The translations under genes and the position numbers were made by a program. From Rhizomys pruinosus (Eukaryota > Chordata > Mammalia > Rodentia > Spalacidae), in the NCBI GenBank assembly GCA_009823505.1, contig VZQC01009601.1, positions 4,771,538 to 4,835,537 of the forward strand: DNA of 64,000 nucleotides. Reading direction: 5' to 3'. This document shows, one piece after another, positions 54,004 to 64,000 of the stretch (position 1 is the first letter of the stretch; each line of letters starts with the position of its first letter). The notes beneath the pieces were generated by a model, which had not been told where the DNA came from, did not search any database, and saw only the letters and a program-made list of their open reading frames with translations.

Positions 54004-56816
54004 GCATCTGTGACCCAGACTGACCATTGCTGTGGAAGGGCAAACTGCGGAGGCCTGGCCCAGGGCCAGAGTCTGGGCATTTGAGCCCAGGGAGCCCCCG
54101 AGGTCAGCTGTCTCCCCAGAGTGGAGAGCAGCCAATTCTCACTGTCTCTGCTGCCAGCTGCTGCCAAAGAACCCGAGGTACCAAAGGCCATCCGTACTGC
54201 TGTCACTCGCTTCTCTGCCTGAAGTGTGGGATGGACAAGCCCCTGGTACGTAAGACTTGCTATATACCCTAGAGAAGGCTTTTAACCATTGGGGGGCCGG
54301 GCACTCCTTTAGCTTCTGAGGAGGTCTATAGACTCTCTCTGACTGATGTACTTCCATGCATAAAATAGGATTATGGGGAAAGCAATTAGATTTGAAATGC
54401 ATTAGCAATATTAAAAAAATAAAAACAACTTTGCGAGGTAGTAATATATGCGCTTCTTCATTAACGCATTAAATAAGATTTAGTGGCAGATCTAATAACT
54501 CTCATCATTTCCCACTAGTGAGGGTCGTAGGCGATCTTTAGAGATAATAGCGGCAGCTCCCATGTGCTCTGAAGACAGCTGTGGTTAAAGATGGTGATGG
54601 GCACAGGAGGGACCAATGCTGCTGTGTTATGAAACTGGGAAGGAAGGGCTCGAACTCAGTTAGAGGTCCGTAACAGTGAAGATCAAATCCTTGCTTTCTC
54701 TACTCTCGGCCAAGGTCATAGACCCTTGAGTACCATATATGGACCCTGGTAGAAGATGGCTGTTAGGGGACAGGAATGTACTGGGGTGTGGCAGGGGACA
54801 CAGGGCAACAGGACAGTTCTTGCCTCACATTCGCAGGGCAGGTGGAACTAGATCAGGGTTGGCTAATTAGAAAGTGCTGACTCTCTGCCACCCTGCTCGT
54901 GATAAGCATGGCTAATTGATGGTGTGGGGTCCTGGAGACACACAGAACCCTTCTTAGTCCAGCACTCTAAGTAACCAATACTAACCAATTGGAGCTGGCA
55001 CCAATGAAACCAATTTGCCATTCTGGGGCTGGAAGCTCTCTATGGCCATTCCAGCCTGACATTGTATGATTGCCCATGATTAAAATATGCTCCCTGCCCG
55101 CAAGGAACTTCTGAACCACCAAGTGTCTTCGAGGCCAGCTTGGAGCAAACAGGGGACACACCTCTGCAAAGCTCCGCACCAGGCGTTCAGTCATTTCACA
55201 GTCAGGGCATCGATTTTACTTTTCAACTTGTAATTTCCACCTCCTGGATTCCATTATCACTCGCTCAATATACGACGGCTCACCATTTCTCTGGCCACGG
55301 CTCGAGACTCATGCATTGCTGAGCAGCAGCAGAAGACATTGCCTAAAATGCATTACTACCTGGAAGTAATGATTGGGTTTTAACACAGTCAAGGCCTTGA
55401 TGGTTCTGTGGATAGGCAATCACTCCACCTTCCTCCTTCCCCATCACCTGACTTTCCAGAAGGGATGCTGAATTAACCCTGTGTGCTCGAGCCTCAAACC
55501 CAAGCCAACTCTGTCTCACCCAATACCCTCACAACCATGTGAACCACCCTACAGGAGCAGGCTGTGCCCTGTCTCCTTTCACATATGCTGCCATGGACAG
55601 ATCCTTTGGGAGAAAACCTGATTCCCTCTACCCATGTCTGCTGGTGGCATTTCTTTAGGAATGGAAGGAGGATCAGGTGATGTAGGGACAGAAGTTTTAG
55701 GCCAATTATTGTCACTATGCCAGGTCTCTGGCTTCAATACTAGCAGGTTAGAAATGCTGAGTGTTGGCCTCAGTGAACTGGACCTGTGGACCTGGCGTGG
55801 CATTCCTCTGGCTTTAACAGGTCCTCCAGGGGAATCTGATATGCTAAAGACCTGTTGGAGCTGAGCCTCAGAACCCTCTGCTGAGCTGAGACCCCAGGGA
55901 CCACATCGGTACCTAGATACTCAGTCACCTTTTGGGGCCCAGCTGGTCTGTCTCAATACCGGAGCAAAGCTGTCCACACCCTGGTTTCAGAGAGGCCTGG
56001 CAGCTTGACTCAAAGCAGCTGGCCAAGAGCCATTCAAGGCCCAGTCGGTGGAAGGCAGGTCACGACAGCAGCAAGATGCTGCTGGGGGTGGGGGACAGTG
56101 AAGGCAGATGGGGAGGCTCCATTTTCGGATAAGGGTGAAATTCCACCTGGTTCTGGGATCCGTGGTGATGGCTGTTTTCTGAGAGGCATACTACCTGGGT
56201 TCTAGCTCAGTTCTGAACTCTTCACTCTTCGTCTGACTGAGGATACCACCCTCCTATCAGCCCCCAATGACCAGCTTTGTGGGGAGTTGACTACCCCACC
56301 TGACAGTCACAAGCATTTAAACTCACTCCTCCCCCATTCTCCAGTGAATCAGTGCTAACAAAATGTCTAATTCCAGGTCAATTAAAATTCCTGGGTCTGA
56401 GCCCCCTGGGGGGAGGGCAAAGGGATTACAGGGTAGCAGGAGGAGGCAATGGTGACCAATTGACAAAGCAAGCCTGGCTGTTTTCATCCCAGGCTGCACC
56501 TCCTGTGTGTGTGAAAACAAAGACCACAAACAAAGACCCTTGGCAGAAGATCAAGGAGGGGAGGTGAGCTTGCCTTCTTTGTTTAGGGGGACAGGTGGTC
56601 CTGCGTTCTGAAGCAGGAGCAGGCCCTCTTTCAGCAAGACCCCAAAGACCTTATCCTTGCACAGGACTGTGGTAGCATTACTCAGATATACAGAGACAGG
56701 CTCAGAACACTGTTTAATCTCAACCACCCTTCTGGAACTAGGATCATCCATGCCAATTATTGGCATAGATCAGAGTCCACAGGACACCTGCTTAGATTTC
56801 TACGTTTTCCTGTCCA
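54004..56816. other. Unique sequence; candidate conserved and ERV-like stretches
   Basis: 54380-54600 (AT-rich, GTTGCGAGG-like CpGs, no repeats) and 54950-55400 (several CCAAT motifs) look non-repetitive and may be conserved. On the minus strand 55579-55803 and 56551-56766 are short frames with balanced, protein-like composition. I cannot assign them. Confidence 0.3.
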
Positions 56817-56817
56817 N
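56817..56817. other. Single N, left boundary of array 2
   Basis: One ambiguous base exactly where unique sequence changes to the 27-bp repeat. Confidence 0.97.
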
Positions 56818-58338
56818 CTGTAGACATCCCTGCATCCAGCACTGCTATAGGCATCCATGCATCTAGCACTGCTGTAGACATCATCCATCCAGCACTGCTG
56901 TAGACATCCATGCACCCAGCACTGCTGTAGACATCCCTGCATCCAGCACTGCTATAGGCATCCATGCATCTAGCACTGCTGTAGACATCCCTGCATCCAG
57001 CACTGCTATAGGCATCCATGCATCTAGCACTGCTGTAGACATCATCCATCCAGCACTGCTGTAGACATCCATGCATCCAGCACTGCTGTGGCCACCCATG
57101 CATCCAGCACTGCTGTAGACATCCATGCATCCAGCACTTCTGTAGACCTCTGTCCATCCAGCACTGCTGTAGATATCCATGCATCCATCACTGCTGTAGA
57201 CATCCATGCACCCAGCACTGCTGTAGACAACCCTGCATCCAGCACTGCTATAGGTGTCCATGCATCTAGCACTGCTGTAGACATCATCCATCCAGCACTG
57301 CTGTAGACGTCCATGCATCCAGCACTGCTGTGGCCATCCATGCATCCAGCACTGCTGTAGACATCCATGCATCCAGCACTGCTATAGGCATCCATGCATC
57401 CAGCACTGCTGTAGACATCCATGCATCCAGCACTGCTGTAGAACTCCATCCATCCAGCACTGCTGTAGGCATCCATGCATCCAGCACTGTTGTAGACATC
57501 CATGCATCCAGCACTGCTGTAGACATACATATATCCAGCACTGCTGTAGACATCCATCTCTCCAGCACTGCTGTAGACACCCATGCATCCAGCACTGCTG
57601 TAAATATCCATCCATCCAGCACTGCTGTAGACATCCATGCATCTAGCACTGCTGTAGATATCCATGCATCCAGCACTGCTGTAGACCTCCATCCATCCAG
57701 CACTGCTGTAGACATCTATGCATCCAGCACTGCTATAGGCATCCATGCATCCACCACTGCTGTAGACATCCATGCATCCAGCACTGCTGTAGACATATGT
57801 CCATCCAGCACTGCTATAGACATCCATCCATCTATCACTACTGTAGACATCCGTCCATCCAGCACTGCAGTAGACATCCGTCCATCCAGTACTGCAGTAG
57901 ACGTCCATCCATCCAGCACTGCTGTGCACATCCATGCATCCAGCAGTGCTGAGGGCATCCATGCATTCTGCACTGCTGTAGGCATCTGTCCATCCAGCAC
58001 TGCTGTAGACATCCATGTATCCAGCACTGCTGTGGACATCCATGCATCCTGCACTGCTGTAGGCATCTGTCCATCCAGCACTGCTGTAGACACCCATGTA
58101 TCCAGCACTGCTGTGGACATCCATGCATCCTGCACTGCTGTAGGCATCCATGCATCCCACACTTCTGTAGACATCCATGCATCCAGCACTGCTGTAGACA
58201 TCCATGCATCCAGCACTGCTGTAGACATCCATGCATCCAGCACTGCTGTAGACATCCATGCATCCAGCACTGCTGTAGACATCCATGCATCCAGCACTGC
58301 TGTAGGCATCCATGCATCCAGCACTGCTGTAGACATCC
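56818..58338. repeat. 27-bp minisatellite array 2, about 56 units
   Basis: Same repeat family as array 1. Rare unit variants occur in the same order: ACATACATATATCC (57530), GTAAATATCC (57600), TCTATCACTACTG (57831), CCAGTACTGCAG (57886), GCAGTGCTGAGGG (57943) and GCATTCTGCACTG (57963) match 39105, 39152, 39921, 40003, 40060 and 40080. The spacing between TCTATCACTA and CAGTGCTGAG is 27 bp shorter here, i.e. one unit is missing. Confidence 0.97.
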
Positions 58339-58353
58339 NGGGGGGGGGGGGGG
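58339..58353. other. Single N followed by G14, right boundary of array 2
   Basis: An N at 58339 then 14 G. The abrupt switch from repeat to homopolymer suggests an assembly or base-calling seam. Confidence 0.95.
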
Positions 58354-58599
58354 ATGGCTCTTTAGCCCGAGCTCTGGTACCTGCACTTCAGCTGGTCTCA
58401 GGAGATCTCAGATCTCAAGACTCACACAATTCTACCTTTTATACCAGCTGCGAGGATAACTCAGCCCCCACAGCCACAAAAGCCAATTAAGCCAAAGACA
58501 ACTGGATTAACAGATTAACTAGATTAAGTCAAACAAGAATCAGCCTTGCTGAAGCACCCAGCTCCTACCTACCTACCTACCTGTGCTTTCTTCAGCTGG
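58354..58599. other. Unique sequence; possible LTR-like segment on minus strand
   Basis: Minus strand has TATAAAAGG (58435-58443) downstream of a CA/G-rich stretch, an arrangement seen in LTR promoters. A short (CTAC)n lies at 58564-58581. Weak evidence. Confidence 0.3.
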
Positions 58600-58803
58600 T
58601 TTTATGTGTATGAATGTGCTATCTGCAGGTAGGTTGGTGCACCCGTGTCATGCAATGCTGCAGAGGTCAGAAGAGGGTGTCAGATTCTGCCAGAACTGGA
58701 GTTATAGATGGTTCTTAGCCACCATGTCAGTGCTGGGAATCGAACCTAGGTCCTCTACAAGAGCAGTTGGTGCTCTTAACTGCTGAGCCATCTCTCCAGC
58801 CCC
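58600..58803 (-). mobile_element. B2 SINE, minus strand
   Basis: GTGCACCCGTGTCATGCAATG, GGAATCGAACCTAGGTCC (B box) and GAGCCATCTCTCCAGCC. Lacks the 17-bp duplication. Confidence 0.94.
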
Positions 58804-59489
58804 CAATGACACTTCTTTTGCTCACCAATATGTACTTTTCCTCAGAACCTGAGGGAGACAACTCTTTTCTGTTCTATCCAGTATCAGCTGGGGCGGGGGG
58901 AGGTTGAGGCTGGACCACTCTGGGTCCCCTCTCAACTGTACAGGATGCCACTAAGTATTGGTCAGGATCTTAGCTAGGGCCAGACTCCTGCAGGTGATCT
59001 CTGCAAGTGACCTTTGAGACCCCTCCCACCATAGCAATCAATAGGTCTCAAGAGGGAGCACCCCAAGAAGACCAGGCAGCAGCTCCAGTTCCCTACGTGA
59101 CTTCACCTCAGATGTCATGTAGTGTCACTAGCCCAACATCATCACTGACTCACGGATTTCCAGGCTCACTAATGCAGTGCTTACATCTAAGTGGACTGGC
59201 TAGGGTATTGGTCATCAAGAGGCCCTGGGTTGGGCATCTTTCCAATTCCCCCCCCCAAAAAAGTAAAAACTAAAAGAAGTCATCCAGTTGGAAGAAGACC
59301 AGGTGGGATGGGGCATATCTAAAAATTCCTATCAGAAAATACATTCTATCACATTCCTTAAGAGACTGTGACCCAGAGGGACAGGTGGCATTAGTTGGTA
59401 CTAAAAACAAATGCCTACATAAAGGACTGAAAAGGAGGTAGGGAAGTAAGAACAGGAGAGAGGACTTCGCTAAAATACACAGGTAGTTA
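58804..59489. other. Unique sequence, no gene recognised
   Basis: The plus frame at 59007-59273 has no recognisable domain. Confidence 0.4.
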
Positions 59490-59697
59490 GTTGGGCTAGT
59501 GATGCAACTCAGTTGGTGGAATGTTTCTTTAGCATGTGTGAGGTCGTGGGTTCAATCCCCAGTACCACATAAACTGGGGGTGGTTCTGCACACCTGCAAT
59601 CTCAGCACTGGGGAGGTGGAGGCAGAAGGATCAGAAGTTCAAGGTCATTCTTAGCTCCATAGGGAGTTCAAGGCCAGCCTAAGATACATAAAACCTT
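59490..59697 (+). mobile_element. B4 (ID-B1 fusion) SINE, plus strand
   Basis: ID head TTGGGCTAGTGATGCAACTC and GTGGGTTCAATCCCCAGTAC (B box), then B1-like body TCTCAGCACTGGGGAGGTGG and GTTCAAGGCCAGCCTAAG. Confidence 0.9.
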
Positions 59698-60222
59698 TTG
59701 GAACCTGACTCTTCTAGTCTAACCCTCTTTGAACAGATTAAATGACTGAGGTTCATAGGTGCATGCCCCATCCCGAGACTCAGAGCCAAGTCAGTAATGT
59801 CCAGGCTCTGAGTCCCTCTTCCTCATGGGGTCTTAGGCCTGTCCCAGTCTTCAAAGCTAATGTCATCAAGGCGTTCAGGGGGTGTTAGCATTGTCCTCTG
59901 ACTCAGCCTTCTAAGATGTGCTTCTCAGGCTTGGTCTTCCAGTCTGTGCATCCCTCTGTTGTAGGTCCAACTGTGCCTCCCACCCTGGGCTTGCCTTGCC
60001 CTCTAGTCTGCTCCATGCTCCAGAGGTACCATGGCTGTCAGATCCTCCCGTCCACCATCAAACTGCTCCAGACAGGATAGGGCCAAGGAAAGAAAGCTGG
60101 CTGGAGACCTCACAGGTCTAAATCCAAACAAACACCAGCTCAGGTTGGTATGACCCAGGGCACAGGACCTTCTAGCAGGGGCGTGGGCAGATGAGAGAGC
60201 TTCAGGGAGGCTCTCCAAAAAC
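59698..60222. other. Unique sequence, possible MIR scrap
   Basis: GAACAGATTAAATGACTGAGG near 59736 resembles antisense MIR. No gene supported. Confidence 0.35.
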
Positions 60223-60382
60223 AGCCAGGCATGGTGGCGCACGCCTTTAATCCTAGCACTTGGGAGGCAGAGGCAGGTGGATCTTTGTGAGTTCAAGGCC
60301 AGTCTGGTCTACAGAGTGACTTCCAGGACAGTTGGGGCGACAGGGAGACCCTGTCTCGAAAAGACCAAAAAAAAAAAAAATG
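60223..60382 (+). mobile_element. B1 SINE, plus strand
   Basis: GCCAGGCATGGTGGCGCACG through GAGACCCTGTCTCGAAAAGA plus A-tail. Near the window's consensus. Confidence 0.96.
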
Positions 60383-60559
60383 GCTTTTCATCTCCGCAGC
60401 CCTCACCCACAACCTCTAGGGCAGCAGCACCCAGCCCAGAGTGTTCTAGACTCCATAGGACATAAATTGAAGGAAAAGAGACAACTAGTTCTTTGAGCTG
60501 TGGCCAGAAAGGCAGCAGAGCCTGCCCAGCCATGTCTCCCAATCTTTTTTCCTCAGTCA
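60383..60559. other. Unique sequence
   Basis: Nothing recognised. Confidence 0.4.
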
Positions 60560-60806
60560 TCGCACTGATGTGCGCTTGTGATTCCAGCACTGCAGAGGTG
60601 GCAGGAGGCTGTGATAGGCCAGCCTAACCGCCTTGGTGAACGCTAGGCCCTTATCTCAAGATATGTGACCTTATCTCAAGAAACATCTCCTGAGGAACAA
60701 CACCCAAAGTTCTCCACATGCATGTGTATACACGTGCATGGTCATACAGTAACATGTGCAGACACATTCACCTGCACACACACACATGTATATACACAAA
60801 GAGAGA
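60560..60806 (+). mobile_element. B4/RSINE-type SINE 3' part, plus strand
   Basis: TTGTGATTCCAGCACTGCAG, GGCCAGCCTAACCGCC, then the CA-rich tail CATGCATGTGTATACACG and CACACACACATGTATATAC. Confidence 0.75.
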
Positions 60807-62389
60807 TCTGAGGTCCTCTTAAACCTGACAGGGCCAAATAACCTTGCCACCTTAGGGCCAGTCTCCTAACATATGTGTCTGCCCCCCCAAGTAGTTTTTT
60901 AAGCTGGCCTGATTTCTGGTTACTCCAGACTGAGCTGGTTTGGGGTTTGGTTGTGTTCCCAAAAATTCCCATGTTGAAGTTCTACCCTCCAGGACCTCAG
61001 ACTGTGACTGCGTTTGGAAACAGAGCCTTTATAAGAATCAGTGAAGTAAAAATGAGGCTGAAGGATGGATCATAATCCAGTTAGTGTTTCTCTACAAAGG
61101 AAATTTAGATACAGACACGGAGGGGCTGTGTGTCCAGAGGAAAGACCATGTGAGGACCCATTGAAAAGGGAGCTCAGGAAGAAACAACCCTGTTGACACT
61201 TTGACCTTGAGCTTCTGGAAAATCGAGAGTCTGTTGCTTAGCCACTTGGAGGGGTGGATGAGTGTGCCAGCTGCTCACAAGATGGAGAAGGACACAGAGC
61301 AGGGAAGCGAGGTTCAGACCCAGAGAGGCTGGGTTTGGGGCAGGCCAAGCAGGCTTTGGAGAGCCAAGCAGGTGTGGCCAGGGTGTGTAGCGGCCTACTT
61401 GGTTAGACAACAGCCACCGTCTCAGGGTTGAGGATAGTCGAAGGTACAGGTGTGAGGGTCAGTGTCCGGAATGTCTAGGCATCAGCTGAAGTGACAGATG
61501 TTCATTGCACAGGCCACAGTGGACTCCACTATAGCTTCTCTCTCCTTGTGGCAATGTCCACAGCATCCTATGTAACTCCAGCCTCCACTCCTCCCAGTCA
61601 GTGCTTATAATCCATCCTCATGCAAAGCAATCGCATGTGTTCCAGGAGGTGGACAATGACACACAGGGAAGGTGACTATGACTATCACCCTGCTAGATCG
61701 TGACACTCTCACCCCAGGGCCCACACACCTAGCTAGCCCTTAGTCAACCCTCAATGTGCTCACTTGATTAAGGTTTCTCTGCCCCTAAATAAACAAGTAG
61801 AGTGCCACCAAAACAACAGCCCTCCTGGGAACGCCCTCTGAGAACAGCTCCCAGTCGTCAGCCTCCAACCTTGGCCTTGTGCTACTGCCAGAAGCTGCCC
61901 AGAGTGGACTGGACTCTGAGGCTCTGTGAAGAGGGTCCTTTTAGAGATAGGGTGGCCCAGGGCCATCTCTAACTGCTGGCTGGGGAGAGGGAGTTGGCAG
62001 TAGATGAGGGTTTTGCTCACACTTTCCAGCAGCGTGATGGGGCCCTGGGGAGCAGAGATGGAAGAAGGCCAATTGTGAAACTGACAAGCAGAAGCTCTTG
62101 GTTCCTGAGCTCCAAAGAGGAGCTCAGCCTGAAGGAGAGCCTCGGGACACAGTCGGGTTTCCTCCACTTCAGTGGAAGATGCTTCCATTTTACTGCGCTG
62201 TGAAAGGTCAAATTGAGGCCAAAAGGTGAGGTGATGATTTCAGGGACACACAGCTGGTAGAACTCAGATACCAGGTTCAATGCCAGCCTGTCCTTCATGA
62301 TTTCTGTGCCTTTAGAGTCTTCAGTTTGCAGACAATAAGACACAGCAGTGGGGTGTGGGGGGATGGGTGGGGTGATGTGGTAGAGAAAT
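60807..62389. other. Unique sequence with an old MIR scrap
   Basis: A MIR-like antisense scrap lies at about 62225-62300 (ATTTCAGGGACACACAGCTGG). The minus frame at 61760-62188 (142 codons) has no recognisable domain. No gene supported. Confidence 0.4.
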
Positions 62390-62430
62390 GTATGTGTGTG
62401 TGTGAGAGAGAGAGAGACTTTAAATTAAAT

Positions 62431-62464
<34 letters not shown>

Positions 62465-62470
62465 CACTTT
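62390..62470. repeat. (TG)n/(GA)n/(GACA)n microsatellite
   Basis: TGTGTGTGTG, GAGAGAGAGAGAC and ACAGAGACAGAGACAG. The phrase ACTTTAAATTAAATGA recurs once as ACTTTAAAGTAAATGA, indicating a short local duplication. Confidence 0.92.
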
Positions 62471-62547
62471 AAAGTAAATGAAACAAATTTCAACATAATA
62501 CCAGCAGGGATTCACGTGACATTTCAGTGTTTGAAAATTTCATACGA

Positions 62548-62671
62548 ATTTTTGACATACATCGTAATTCCTGCATTCGGAAGGCAGAGGCAGGAGGACC
62601 ATGAGTTTGAGCTTAGCCTGGACTATGGATCAAGTTCCGGGACAGCCTTGAGTCTATAGCGAAACTCTGTC
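62548..62671 (+). mobile_element. B1-like SINE, plus strand
   Basis: CATTCGGAAGGCAGAGGCAG, GAGTTTGAGCTTAGCCTGG and GCGAAACTCTGTC. Confidence 0.78.
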
Positions 62672-62845
62672 GCGTGCTTGCCTAGTACATATGAAGCTCT
62701 GACTTCAATTCCCAGCACCATGTAAACTGGGTATGGTGGTACATGTTTATAATCCCACACTGGAGAGGCTGAAGCAAGAAGATCAGAAGTTCAAGGCTAG
62801 ATAGTGAGTTTGAGGCCAGCCTGTGCTACATACCCTGTCTCAAAA

Positions 62846-62846
<1 letters not shown>
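62672..62846 (+). mobile_element. B4 (ID-B1 fusion) SINE, plus strand
   Basis: CGTGCTTGCCTAGTACATAT, GACTTCAATTCCCAGCACC, GAGTTTGAGGCCAGCCTGTG and ACCCTGTCTCAAAATAAA. Confidence 0.88.
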
Positions 62847-62888
<42 letters not shown>

Positions 62889-62890
62889 AA
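62846..62890. repeat. (AATA)n microsatellite from a SINE tail
   Basis: About eleven AATA units continuing the B4 A-tail. Confidence 0.95.
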
Positions 62891-63661
62891 TCAAAGCAAA
62901 GATAAAAATTCATATACAATTCCTAGCATGCAAGAATTTCTCAGCAGCCCTGGCTCAGGATCCAGTTCGAGGGCTTCTCTCGTTGCTTTGGCCCCTTTCC
63001 TTCTGCACTTATGGACTGCACTGTGGAAACTTCTTCATAATTATTATAATTAGACAAAGCAATTCCAGCCTCACTCAGCCTCATTGTCTCAATTTCACAC
63101 CCAGCATGGGGAAAGGCCTGACCAGGTGCCCTACAGCAGAGCAGTTTCACATGGGCTAGAAGAAAACTCTCTGGCCCTGTGCATCCCAGTTGGCAAGTCT
63201 CCATGCTGTAAGGGCCCAGCATCCAGCAGAAGCAACTGTCTCCATCTGTGATGCGGTGCTGAGGACCACAGTGGTGATGTCCAAAGCTGAGCAGCATGAC
63301 TGCTGTCAGGGGCATCTCCTTTCCTTCCCTGCCCCAAGGGGAAGGCAGAGCCTCAGTCTTGCCCAGCCTGGTCCTTCTACTATCTCATGGCTTGCAACGG
63401 TTGGATGGACTTTGGCTCTAGCATTATTTATCTCTTTCCAGGTCAGAAATTGCTGCAAACCAAGCATGGAGAAGAGTTGTGCTTATGGGTTCCCAGCACC
63501 AGGAGGCAGAACCACGGGGCCCACTGAACAGGGTGCTTTTGTGGCTCTGAGATTCCTACAGCTCTTGCCTGGCACTCCAGCAGTCTAGGGAGATTTCACT
63601 AGGACTAACCACACTGTGACAACTGGTGGGGAGACTCCATGACCTCCTGCATGGGCCTCCC
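62891..63661. other. Unique sequence, no gene recognised
   Basis: The plus frame at 63190-63588 (132 codons) has no recognisable domain. Confidence 0.4.
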
Positions 63662-63732
63662 CTGGGGCTGAGATGTGGCTCAGTGGCAGAAGGTTTAGCT
63701 AGTAAGCATAGGACTCTGGGAGCCATCTCAGC
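63662..63732 (+). mobile_element. ID-like SINE fragment, plus strand
   Basis: GGGGCTGAGATGTGGCTCAG, TGGCAGAAGGTTTAGCTAG and ACTCTGGGAGCCATCTCAGC. Confidence 0.75.
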
Positions 63733-64000
63733 ACATGAGGGTTAGGCTGATCCACAGGAGTCTCTCACAATGCCATTCATGATATAACTCCCACCAGGCT
63801 TAATCTCAGATGTGACAGATGACCACTTCTGCCATATGCAATTGGTCGTACTATGTGGGTAGGGACTATTCTGGCTGTGAACATCAGAAGGAAGAATCAT
63901 TATGTATATCCCATCTTCAAAGCTGTCTGCCAAAAATTGGTACTGGAGGAAACAAGAAAAAAATGCCTCCCCTGACCCATTGGCAGAGCCTATGGAAACT
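63733..64000. other. Unique sequence to the window end
   Basis: Nothing recognised. Confidence 0.4.

Overview
The window reads as intergenic or intronic DNA from a rodent nuclear genome. The main evidence is dozens of B1, B2, B4/RSINE-type and ID SINEs, two L1 fragments, MIR, Tigger and MaLR fossils, and long microsatellites. The commonest B2 form differs from the usual lab-mouse form: it carries an internal 17-bp duplication and a GCATTGCACGACA 3' block. I therefore infer a muroid rodent other than the standard lab mouse, but the species cannot be fixed from sequence alone. I see no protein-coding exon, rRNA, tRNA or CRISPR array that I can defend. The very long open frames come from two stop-free tandem arrays.

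Layout. 0-7.4 kb: SINE-rich DNA with GA-rich microsatellites; several SINEs keep clear target-site duplications. 7.45-14.11 kb: a 23-bp G-rich minisatellite of about 288 units. Its core, 7785-13996 (about 270 units), looks identical throughout, while units at the left edge are diverged. 14.1-16.5 kb: MIR, a GAT/GTA trinucleotide tract and a nested SINE cluster ending in a 44-base N gap inside a B1 A-tail. 17-24.3 kb: unique sequence, MaLR-like fragments and young B2 copies. 24.7-28.05 kb: a stratified fossil block with a B4-type element split by a B2, an MLT1-like LTR, an old L1 cut by SINEs, and a Tigger-type DNA transposon split by a B1. 28-38 kb: sparse repeats and mostly unique DNA. 38.5-41.25 kb: a 27-bp minisatellite (about 101 units) rich in variant units. 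41.4-51.2 kb: scattered SINEs, MIRs and dinucleotide tracts. 51.25-52.74 kb: a B1 and a 5'-truncated antisense L1 with recognisable ORF2 C-terminal coding sequence. 52.78-54.00 kb: an imperfect inverted repeat with arms of about 80 bp. 56.82-58.34 kb: a second 27-bp array bounded by single N characters and a 14-base G run. It repeats the rare variant units of the first array in the same order, so it may be an allele-like copy misplaced by assembly. 58.6-64 kb: SINEs and unique DNA.

There are no genes here to link into a pathway. The window's value lies in tandem-repeat evolution, SINE subfamily history and assembly quality. All calls come from reading the sequence by eye; family names are recognition-based and SINE boundaries are good to about 5-15 bases.
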